Shown here: positions 34,843 to 44,900 of the stretch, one piece after another | How the letters are laid out: every line of letters starts with the position of its first letter | How positions within the stretch are numbered: the first letter of the stretch is position 1 | From: Anthonomus grandis grandis | Lineage: Eukaryota; Arthropoda; Insecta; Coleoptera; Curculionidae | DNA: 64,000 nt | Assembly: GCF_022605725.1 (NCBI RefSeq) | Contig: NC_065547.1 | Span: forward strand, 10,457,167-10,521,166 | Direction of reading: 5' to 3' | Position numbers and translations under genes: made by a program | The notes under the pieces: generated by a model | What the model was told of the DNA's origin: nothing | Databases searched by the model: none | What the model saw: the letters and a program-made list of their open reading frames with translations, nothing else

Positions 34843-35235
34843 TAGATACTTTACTGATATAGTGCAAAAATTAGACAACAAATTTTGTAAATATATAAAT
34901 ATATATATAAAGATAGTGATATTGTAAAGGCATTTGGTTTATTTGTAAACTAATCTTGGATTCATTTGGAGCTTAAGATGATTTTGTTACTTCACCTCTG
35001 CTGCCCTCCTCTCAAAAGTGCCAAGCAACTTTTTTATTTATATAATTTATATAAAACCTTGTAAATATAATGCTACTAAACCTCGTAATAACCATAATTT
35101 TTGTGAAATATTTTGGTTTTTTCTTCACGTGTACATTCGGTATGTTATATAAGTTATATAGGTGCTGTATAAAAGAGCCATCCAGCGGATTATTAGTGTA
35201 TATTGTTATTTACTTTTAGATGTCCTATCAATACA

Positions 35236-35241
35236 AATAAA
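35236..35241 (+). terminator. Polyadenylation signal AATAAA (distal)
   Basis: AATAAA inside ACAAATAAAACACATTC, just before the repeat array begins. It is an alternative end for the Lim1 transcript. Confidence 0.4.
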
Positions 35242-36672
35242 ACACATTCTATATAAAAATTAATCAGTAGTTTCATTTCATTTATTAAATGATGAATAAA
35301 TAGGTGTTCGTAACATAATAACTAGGGGCATGTACCTACTTCTAAGAGGTCTGGTTCAGTTTTGATTCTTAAGTAATAAGGAAAAAAATAATAGGGGCTT
35401 CTAATATAATATCTAGGAGCACGTTGCCAATGAACTTAATTTTTTTCTAATTCTTCCAGGCAGTTGAAAGCATTAACATGGTTTTTACATTTCGCCAGTC
35501 AAAATTAAGGTTAAATTGAATAGACAATTAAGTTTAAAATTAGTATTCGATCGTAAATTAAATTATCAAAATATTTCTGGAATAAGACTCGAAAGCCAAT
35601 GAGTAAAATATTTTTAGGAACTTCCTTGTGAAATGGATATTCCATAAAATTCGCATTTTCTTAGGAATATTCTGGGAAATAATTATTCATGAATGTCACT
35701 TTACCTGCACGTCTTAGAACAGTAGGAGTACTATTTGGAATAGGAAAAAAATGATTTTCAGAAAAAACTACTTGTATAAAAAAATGTATAGCAACTGCAT
35801 GGAAAAAAAATGAAGTCATGTCAACTGAGAATTTTTGTTTAGTATTCAGGTAGAATTCAGAAAGAAATTTAGTTGGAAAATAATTATTCATGAATGTCAC
35901 TTTCCCTGCACGTCTTAGAGCAGTAGGAGTACTATTTGGAATAAGAAAAATTTGATTTTCAGAAAAAAATACTTGTATAAAAAAAACTATACTTATCAAC
36001 TGCATGGACAAAAATGAAGTCGGGTCAGCTGAGAATTTTTGTTTAGTATTCAGGTAGATATGTAGTAAATGAAACTGTATGCCTATAAGAAATAAAAAAA
36101 ATAACTTCAACTGTCTGCGGTAGGTAACATGATGCATTCACATTAAATGTCTGAAAAAAAATAAATAGAGGTTTGTAAAATAATATCTAGACGTCGCCAC
36201 TTTTTTAAGAACCAATTATGAGTTCTGGCTTAGTTTTCTAGGTGAGTAATTTTAGTCCTCAAGTATTAATGAAAAATTAATTAATAGGGGTTTCTAATAT
36301 AATATCTAGGGGCACGTTGCGATTTAACTTAAACTTTTCTAATTCGTCTAGGCGATTAAGGCATAAGGCCCGAAGAGCCAAACGAGTAGACGTATGGAAT
36401 ATTGCTAAGAACTTCCTTCTGAAGTGAACATTCGATAAAATGTTTAAATTCACATTTCCTAAGAATATCCTGGGAAATAATTATGGTGCACTTTCTCTGC
36501 ACTTCTTGTAAATGTTCTCAATAATTTTTATGAACACACCGAGAACATTTACACTTAAACTTGAATATTGTTGCGAACATTCTTAGGAGCTTTTATGCTA
36601 ATTCAGGTCTTCTTCCAGGTAGTTGAGGTCCTTTTTGGAATAAGAAACATATACGCTGAAATATATACAATA

Positions 36673-36917
36673 CACGCTGGACGCTCAATGGAATACTACC
36701 TGGTGTTCAATTATTTTGTAGAACAGGGATGCTCACATAATTTGGATCGAACTTGCTTAAGGTAAGTCGTTTGATTCATTAATTATGTTTCGCATCTCTC
36801 ACATAATTTGGATCGAACTTCCTTAAGGTAAGTCGTTTGATCTATTAATTATATTTTGCATCTCTGTTCTACAAAATAATTGAACACCAGGTAGTATTCC
36901 ATTGAGCGTCCAGCGTG
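36673..36917. mobile_element. Inverted-repeat (MITE-like) element with 59 bp arms
   Basis: The arm 36673-36731 (CACGCTGGACGCTCAATGG onwards) is the exact or near-exact reverse complement of 36859-36917. The middle is a tandem duplication of about 67 bases (36732-36798 and 36799-36865) with the landmark CATAATTTGGATCGAACTT. The element abuts the 5' LTR at 36920. I cannot define a clean target duplication. Confidence 0.7.
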
Positions 36918-36919
36918 CC

Positions 36920-37162
36920 TGTTAGCAATGACATCATCTTTATCGCTGTTGTCCCCTCGCGTCTTATGCTGATCTAGCAAAGAGTCAGCGTATTGCGAGA
37001 CCGAGGCCAGGAACCCGCCAGTGGGATCATTAGACCAATATCGATAGCGTAAAAAAGAACACAGAGCTTAACTTTTGTTTAACTTTATTTTTAAATATAT
37101 TTTTGCATTTTTTTTTTTATTAGTTTAATTTAAATTATTTAAAATTATAAAATTAATTAACA
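36920..37162 (+). repeat. 5' LTR
   Basis: Starts TGTTAGCAATGACATC and ends TTAATTAACA; matches 38946-39212. A primer-binding site would start at 37163 (TCAGAAGTGGAATC), but I could not assign a tRNA. Confidence 0.88.
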
Positions 37163-37195
37163 TCAGAAGTGGAATCACCCATTGTACCTTTAAAA

Positions 37196-37327
37196 ATGCC
37201 AAAACATTCCACTGAACGCCGGCGGCGGTCCACCGCGACGCGATATTCCGGTACACATAAACAATTATCTGAACAGCGACGTTGTGGAAGTTATACACCC
37301 CCTTTACCTTATACGTTTACCCCATGA
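37196..37327 (+). pseudogene. Possible gag N-terminus of the LTR element
   Basis: An open frame from ATG 37196, shortly after the 5' LTR, begins MPKHSTERRRR and is Arg-rich, ending with a TGA after about 43 codons. Position and composition fit the start of gag, but there is no conserved motif, so this is inferred from location only. Confidence 0.35.
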
Positions 37328-37439
37328 AGACGATATATAAGGTGTTAATAGTGCTAGTGGCCAAGAAAAGGGTCTTGAGATACAGCATCATCTGAGGGAA
37401 ATACGCCCTATAGGCTTCGCTGGGTTGTTCCAAAAGCTG

Positions 37440-38492
37440 CTCGTTTTCAGATTTGTCGCATGAATCACGACGATCTGGGACACTTTGCATTTGACAAAAC
37501 GTATGAGATTTTTTCTTCCAAATACTAGTTTCCTAGAATGAGATCGTTTGTAAAGAAATATATTAAGAATTGTTTAAATTGTCTTTATTTCGAAACATCG
37601 GGCGGCCTGGGTACCTACATCCAATCCCAAAATCGCCAATTCCTTTTCATACGATCCATTTGGAACACTTAGGTCCGTTTATCAAAAGTAAAATGGGCAA
37701 TAAATACCTTCTCGTTATCGTTGACGCTTTTACAAAATTTGTTTTAATATATCCTGCCAAAACTATTAAAACTGATTTGGTCATTAAGAGTCTCAACGAC
37801 TTTATAAAACTTTTTGGCGCCCCACACCGTTTGATTACAGATGCAGGTACTGCTTTCACCTCTCGTAAGTTTCAAGATTATATACAAAATTTTGATATGA
37901 CTCACCATCTCACTGCTGTGGTTCTGCCAAGGGGAAATGGTCAGGTAGAGAGGTACAATCGAACCATATTGGAATCCTTAGCAGCGTTAAGCAAGGACAA
38001 TGACAAACGGTGGGACGAGAATGTTCTTAAACTACAGTTGGGTATTAATGGTACTGTTAATAAGACATTGGAGGCCTTACCGAGTGAAGTACTAATGGGG
38101 TTTCGAGTCTCAGTGCACGGTGGAAGGGAACCAGTTATTGAAGATCTAATCGATATAACTAAAGTACGTCAAGAAGTCGTTCAGAGAATCCAAAAACAAC
38201 AACTTCAAGATAGAGAGCGATTCGACAAATCAAGATGTAAACCCAAGATCATTTCGTTGGGGATCTTATTTTGATAAAAGTAACTAGTTTGCCGGCTACA
38301 GCAACTAGTCGAAAACTTATTCCTAAGTGGAGAGGTCAATTCCGGGTAACCAAAGTTTTAGAAAACGATCGTTATGAAGTAAGCCACGTGGTAGGATCTA
38401 AACGTTCGCATAAATCTTATCTTGGAGTGGCCGGTATTGAGAACATTAAAGCCTGGATTCACTTAGCGACGAATCCTTTTGATGAAAAGTAG
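37440..38492 (+). pseudogene. Ty3/gypsy-type integrase, with stops and frameshifts
   Basis: The zinc-binding HHCC domain is readable at 37455-37595 (H..H in NHDDLGHF and C..C in NCLNCLYF), with a stop and frame change around 37530 and 37600. The catalytic core follows from 37600: GRPGYLHPIPK, then HTIHLEHLGPF. Gypsy integrases have Asp where Glu is encoded at 37663-37665. The second Asp is in LITDAGTAF and the Glu is in GNGQVERYNRT. After a frame change near 38270 the C-terminal GPY/F-type domain reads KLIPKWRGQFRVTKVLENDRYEV and ends at 38492. The altered first catalytic residue and the frame breaks make it inactive. The enzyme would insert the element cDNA into host DNA. Confidence 0.85.
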
Positions 38493-38945
38493 TCATTTTT
38501 AAGGTTGGGTTAGTCTAATTAAAATCTAGGTATCTGATCTTGACTGTGCCTGTGCTTTGCTTGACTTGTCTGTGACAGATGAGCTATTCTTGCAAAAGTA
38601 TTTACTTGAATTATAGACGCTGACCTTGACTGTGTCTGTGATTTGCTTGACTTGTCTGTGGCAGTTGATCTGTTTTTCGTGACCGTAATGTTTCTTTTTT
38701 GAGCCTTTATTCTAGATTGTGCCTGTGAGTTTCTTGGCTGGTCTATGGCAACTTTTTAATTCCCCATTTATTCTTTTATTTATTTAATCTCGTATCTGGG
38801 TTAAGAGGACGCTTTTAACTAAGATACAATAATTACATTTATTTTAATTTTGGTTTATTTTGACAGCAATGATCCCAAGGGCAGTCTTCTGTTGACTGCA
38901 TACAATTTCAAGAACGAAGACGTTGTCTTAGGTCAGGAAAGGCCG

Positions 38946-39212
38946 TGTTAGCAATAACGTCATCTTTATCGCTGTTGTCCCCTCGCGTCTTATGCTGATC
39001 TAGCAAAGAGTCAGCGTATTACGAGACCGAGGCCAGGAACCCGCCAGTGGGATCATTAGACCAATATAGATAGCGTAAAAAAGAACACAGAGCTTAACTT
39101 TTGTATTTACCTATATTTTATCTATATTTTAGTAACTTTATTTTTAAATATATTTTTGTATTTTTTTTATTAGTTTAATTTCAATTATTTAAAATTATAA
39201 AATTAATTAACA
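38946..39212 (+). repeat. 3' LTR
   Basis: Starts TGTTAGCAATAACGTC and ends TTAATTAACA. It is 24 bases longer than the 5' LTR because of extra TATTTTA-type sequence near 39103-39128. It is preceded by a weak purine-rich stretch (AGGAAAGG). Confidence 0.88.
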
Positions 39213-42200
39213 ATATGATTTTCAGAAAAACTACTTGTAAAAAAATTATATCAACTGCCTAGAAAAAGAGATGGAGATGTTAACTGATGGAATTTTTTTT
39301 GAATATTCGAGGCAGTTGAAATAAATAAAAATATCTATAAGAGATAAAAACAATATATTCAACAGTCTGTAAGTAACACTGCAATACAGTGAAGGTCTGA
39401 AAAGAAATAAATAAAGGTTTGTTAAATAATATCTAGGGGCACGTCGAAAAGTGAACATTAGTGTAGAACCTAAGATTGCTGCTTATTCGACTGCCAATAA
39501 CATATTGTCCTTTAAAGAAGTGTGTAGTATAACTCACTTAAATTTTGTACAAAATATGCAGAAGTAGACAGTTTCATCATGGAAAAGCTTCTGGATCCGA
39601 TAAAATGACAGTTTGTTGCTGATTCTTCGACTAAGAGGCGATATCGTCATTCTCATACAACATTGCTTGAAGGTCTAATCTAAAATATTTTAATAAATAA
39701 ATAGTGGTTTGTAGTAGAACATCTAGGAACACATTGTACATTTCCGTAAATTCTATCAAAAATGTCCAAAAAATTCAAGTATTTCGCTGCTGATACTTTA
39801 AGATCCAAAATCGCTTCGCATTGTTGTTGCTGATTATTCGACTGCCAGCTAATCAGTCGTCATATCTCATTTACTTTCCCAGATGGAGAATAGATAGAAG
39901 TTCGTAACATAATAACTAGAGGCATGTACCTACTTACAATATACAAAAATTAATTACGAGTTCTGGCTCAGTTTTGGCCATTAAATAATAATAAGTCTAG
40001 AAAAAGAGATGAAGTTGTTAGCTGAGGGAAGTTTTTGTGAATATTCCAGGCAGTTGAAATAAATAAAAATGTCTATATAAGGTAAATAAAATTTATTTAA
40101 TCGTCTGTATGTAAAATTCCACTACATTGAACATCTGAATGAAAATAAATAGGGGTTTGTAAAACAATATATAGAGGCACGTCGCCACTTAAAATTAAAC
40201 TTTTTCAAGTATCAATTATAAGTTCTGGCTCAGTTTTCCAGGTGAGTAATTGTGGTCCTTAAATATTAATGAAGAAATTAATAGGGGTTTGTAATATAAT
40301 ATCTAGCGGCATGTTACCCACTACATGTACGTTTGAGTTAGATTTTTCTAATTCTTCCAGGCAGTTGAGGCAAATGTTTTTAAAACTGTCCAGTTAATAC
40401 GAATTTGAAATTAAATCAAAAATTCAGTTATTCAGTTATAAGACCTGAAGAGCCAAACGAGTAGACGTATGGAATATTGTTAAGGACTTCCTTGTAAAGT
40501 GAACATTCCATAAAATGTTTAAATTCCCATTTCCCAAGAAGATCCTCGGAAATAATTGTGGTGCACGAATGTCACTTTCCCTGCATTGCTTGTAAATGTT
40601 CTCAATGATTTATGAACATACTAAGAATATTTATATTTATACTTGGATATTGTTGGGAACAAGATTCAAAAGCTTTTGTGCTAATTTAGGTCTTCTTACA
40701 TGCAGTTGAGGTCCTTTTTGGAATAAGAAAAATATAATTTTCAGAAAAAATACTTGTAAAAAAATTATATCAACTGCCTGGAAAAAGAAATAAAGATGTC
40801 AACTGAGGGATTTTTTTTTGATTATTCCAGGCAGTTGAAATAAATAAAATTATACCTTCAAGAAAATACCTTTTACAGCCTGTAAGTAACACTCCACTAC
40901 AAAAAAGATCTGGAAGGAAATAAATAGAGGTTTGTTAAATAATATCTAGGGGCACGTCGAAAAGTAAACATTAGTGTAGAACCTAAGATTGTTGCTTATT
41001 CGACTGCCAATAACATATTGTCCTTTAAAGAAGTGTGTAGTATAACTTAAATTTTGCATAAAAGTATGCAGAAGGGAAGGTTTCATCATGAAAACGCTTC
41101 TGGATCGGATAAAATTACAATTTGTTGCTAATTTTTCGACTGAGAGGCGATATCGTCATTATCATACAATATTGTTTGAACGTCTAATCTAAAATATTTT
41201 AATAAATAAATAGTGGTCTGTAGTATAATATCTAGAAGCACATTGTATATTTCCGTAAATTCTATCAAAAATGTTCAAAAAATTCAAGTATTTCGCTGCT
41301 GATGCTTTTAGATCGCAAATCGATTTGCATTGTTGTTGCTGATTATTCGACTGCCAGCTAATCAGTCGTCATATCTCATTTACTTTCCCAGATGGAGAAT
41401 AGATAGAAGTTCGTAACATAATAACTAGAGGCATGTACCTACTTACAATATACAAAAATTAATTACGAGTTCTGGCTCAGTTTTGGCCATTAAGTAATAA
41501 TAAGTCTAGAAAAAGAGATGAAGTTGTTAGCTGAGGGAAGTTTTTGTGAATATTCCAGGCAGTTGAAGTAAATAAAAATGTCTATATGAGGTAAATAAAA
41601 TTTATTTAATCGCCTGTATGTAAAATTCCACTACACTGAACATCTGAATGAAAATAAATAGGGGTTTGTAAAATAATATATAGAGGCACGTCGCCACTTA
41701 AAATTAAACCTTTTTAAGCATCAATTATGAATTCTTGCTCAGTTTTCCGCGTGAGTAATCGTGGTCCTTAAATATTAATGAAGAAATTAATAGGGGTTTG
41801 TAATATAATATCTAGCGGCATGTTACCCACTACATGTACGTTTGAGTTAAATTTTTCTAATTCTTCCAGGCAGTTGAGGCAAATGTTTTTAAAATTGTCC
41901 AGTTAATACGAATTTGAAATTAAATCAAAAATTCAGTTATTCCGTTATAAGACCTGAAGAGCCAAACGAGTAGACGTATGGAATATTGCTAAGGGCTTCC
42001 TTGTGAAGTGAACAGTCCATAAAATGTTTAAATTCCTATTTCCTAAGAAGATCCTCCGAAATAATTGTGGTGCACGAATGTCACTTTCCCTGCATTACTT
42101 GTAAATGTTCTCAATGATTTATGAACATACTGAGAATATTTATATTTGGATATTGTTGGGTACAAGATTCAAGAGCTTTTGTGCTAACTTAGGTCTTCTT

Positions 42201-43620
42201 ACATGCAGTTGAGGTCCTTTTTGAAATAAGAAAAATATAATTTTCAAAAAAAATACTTATAAAAAAATTATATAATTTCCTGGAAAAAGAGATGGAGATG
42301 TCAACTGAGGCAATTTTTAAAGAATATTCCAGTCAATTGAAATAAATAAAGATCTATAAGAGATAAAAAAAAATACGTTCAACAGTCTGTAAGTAACACT
42401 CCACTACATTGAAGGTCTAAAAGGAAATTGAGGTTTGTTAAATAATATCAAGGGACACGTCGAAAAGTAAACTTTAGTGTAGAAATTACGATTGCTGCTT
42501 ATTCGACCGCCAATATCATATTGTCCTTTAAAGAAGTGTGTAGTATAACTGACTTAAATTTTGTATAAAAATATGCAGAAGTGTAAGGTTAAAATTACAG
42601 TTTGTTGCTGATTATTCGACTGAGAGGCGATATCGTCATTATTATACAGCATTGCTTAAACGTCTAATCTAAAATATTTTAATAAATGAATAGTGGTTTA
42701 TAGTAGAACATCTAGGAGCACGTTGTACATTTTTTTAAAAATGCCCAAAAAATTCAAGTATTTCACTACTCAAAAGCATCTAGATCGAAAATCACTTCGC
42801 ATTGTTGTGACTGATTATTCAACTGCCAAATTTCGATTTCCCAAACATATTCTGGAAAAAATATGCTCATCTCTGCACTCCTTATAATGATTTTTACCTA
42901 CAAACTGAGAACATTTGCTCTTAGACTTAGATATTGCTAGAAACATTCCTGGGAGCATTTTGTACTAATTTAGGTCTTCTTCCAGGGAGTTGAGGTCTGA
43001 TTTAGAATATGGAAATTATGTTTTCTAAAAAAACTATTTGTAAAAGAAATTATATCAACTGCCTGGAAAAAGTGATGAAGTTATGTCAGGTAAGGGATTT
43101 TCTTTTAAAAAATAAAAAAAAATAAATCTGTCTGCAGGTAACATGACCAACAATTGAAGGTCTGCAAGGAAATAAATACAGTTTTGTAAAATAGTAATAT
43201 ATAAAATAGTTTTATAAAATAATATCTAGAGGCACGTCACCACTAAAAATATTCAGAAATCAATTATATTTATATCTCTGCATTAGAAAAGTAAACTTTA
43301 GTGTAAGAAACTACGATTGCTACTTATTCGACCGCTAATAATATATTGTCCTTTAAAGAAGTGTGTAGAATAACGAGAAACTCAAATTTTTAAAAGAATA
43401 TATTGTGAAGAAGAAGTGGAAGGTTTTAGCTTGGAACAAAAGCTTCTTGATCGGATAGAATTTTAGTTTATTGCTTAATATTCGACTGGGATGTCGCAAG
43501 GTGTGTAATTATTATATAACATTATTTGAACGTATAATCTAGAATTTTCTAAAATATTTTGATTAAATAAATAGGGGTTTGTGGTAAAATATCTAAGGAA
43601 TCGTTAAACATATTTCAATA

Positions 43621-44390
43621 ATGCCCAAAAAATTTAAGTTTTCAGCTACTGAAAGGCTTCTGCAGTGAAAACTGTTGTTGATCTTGATCTCTGTACTGGA
43701 AAATTGATCCAAAATATAGAAACTTCGTATAGTTACTGCCAATTCGACCTCCAATACTAGATTCTTCTTTTAAAAAGACCAAATTATGCTTTTTTTTACT
43801 TTAAAAAGAAAATCTTTAGAATCGAATGAAATTTGAGTTTGTTACTGATTATTCGACCAATAGACTGGAAAGTTTATTATATTGTTTGAACGTACAAGTT
43901 TCACATTCAAAATATGTAAGAAAAGAAATGAATAGTGGTTTAAAGCAAAATATCCAGAGCATTATTTACATTTCAATTATTATGTAATTATCCTGCAAAA
44001 AAATTAAACGTTTCTGTGCCAAAGATCTAATTAATTGTCAACTTGTTGCTGATTATTCGACCGGCAGGGCGGCACCATCATTAATATTGTTTAAAGTTAT
44101 AATAATCGCTTTTGGCTTTAAATATTTAAGAAAACAAACAAATACTGGTTGGTAGTATTATATATATAGGAGTTCGTTGCCATTTTATTCCTTTTTTTTA
44201 AACGCGGTACCGAACGTATTTTGGTACGATTAAACTTTTGTTGCTGATTATTCGAGCGGCAGAGCTGCACCTTCGTATTGTTTGTGTTAAAATTGAAAAG
44301 TTATAAATAAATAAGGGTTTGTTGTCTCTAAGATAACAATCACAAAATAATTGTACATTTTATATTAAAAACATACATAATTAAGGGTAG
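43621..44390. repeat. Diverged end of the left array
   Basis: Copies of TGCTGATTATTCGACC near 43848, 44048 and 44243 and of weakened AATAGTGGTTT words are still visible, but the 1.5 kb period is lost. Confidence 0.55.
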
Positions 44391-44900
44391 TTCATCCCCT
44401 ATGGCTATACTGTCACTATCTCATTAAAAAATCGGAAAATTCACAGACAGGTGATTCCGGTGGACCATCGGGAGTATTTTCGTTATAAACACGCAAAGGT
44501 CACGATAAGCACGCGATGATAATGACGATTCAGTTTTCACGATCAATTTTTCTTGCTATTGATTAATTATTGACAACCCTGGAGCCCGTTTTTCTTTTTG
44601 TAAAATAAATGTTACTGTATGTAAATTTAGACGTTAAATATACCAAACTAAACATAAAACAATTTCTAACTAGAAAAAGGAGCGAAATTTATGTTGCATT
44701 ATAAATTTCGAAAATGCGATAAATCGGATATAAATCGTCACGATAAACATCGACTTTGCTGTTTTGTACGTTTTATACGCGTTCACTGTATTTGATTGTA
44801 AATGCGCGATATAACGCCCCGTTTTTGGAATTTTATAATTTACGTCTGTACGTTTTGGATAAATAAATATTTTTTAATAAATAAACAGTATTATAGGATA
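44391..44900. other. Unique segment between two repeat arrays, possible regulatory element
   Basis: The sequence contains none of the array words and has higher complexity: GTGATTCCGGTGGACCATC near 44450, GCAAAGGTCACGATAAGC near 44494, a TTGATTAATTATTGAC homeodomain-type site near 44559, and CGCGATATAACGCCCCG near 44807. There is no credible ORF. About 10 kb downstream of Lim1, it is a candidate enhancer, by inference only. Confidence 0.35.

Larger units (their letters stand above)
34609..35260 (+). other. Lim1: Lim1 3' untranslated region
   Basis: Sequence after the stop is A/T-rich with TTGT- and TATA-rich words and no repeat words until about 35290. Two polyadenylation signals lie within it, so the 3' UTR is about 250 or about 650 bases depending on the site used. 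The end is inferred. Confidence 0.6.
36920..39212 (+). mobile_element. Ty3/gypsy-like LTR retrotransposon, internally deleted
   Basis: Two long terminal repeats, 36920-37162 (243 bp) and 38946-39212 (267 bp), start TGTTAGCAAT and end AATTAACA, giving the usual TG...CA ends. They are close to identical except for a small insertion in the right copy. The internal part is only 1783 bp. It keeps a possible gag start and the integrase, but protease, reverse transcriptase and RNase H are gone. The nearly identical repeats suggest a relatively recent insertion into the 1.5 kb array unit. No target duplication is evident, because the left side abuts a separate inverted-repeat element. Confidence 0.88.
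35285..43620. repeat. Tandem array of about 1.5 kb units with two short conserved motifs
   Basis: Large units repeat with a period near 1.5 kb: the landmark TTTTCAGAAAAA occurs at about 39220, 40739 and 42242, and again at 43020 after a shortened unit. Within each unit are AATAGGGGTTTGTAATATAA with ATCTAGGGGCACGT, CAGGCAGTTGAAATAAATAA, TGCTTATTCGACTGCC and GAGCCAAACGAGTAGACG. The copies 39.3-40.7 and 40.75-42.2 kb are nearly identical for most of their length, so this part was duplicated recently. Two shorter repeats (about 190 bases) occur at 35690-36060. An LTR element and an inverted-repeat element interrupt the array at 36.65-39.21 kb. No gene lies within the array. Confidence 0.85.

Noticed and set aside
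35661..36137. 158-codon minus-strand ORF with an internal duplication
   Set aside because: It lies wholly within the repeat array, and its internal duplication mirrors the roughly 190-base DNA repeat.
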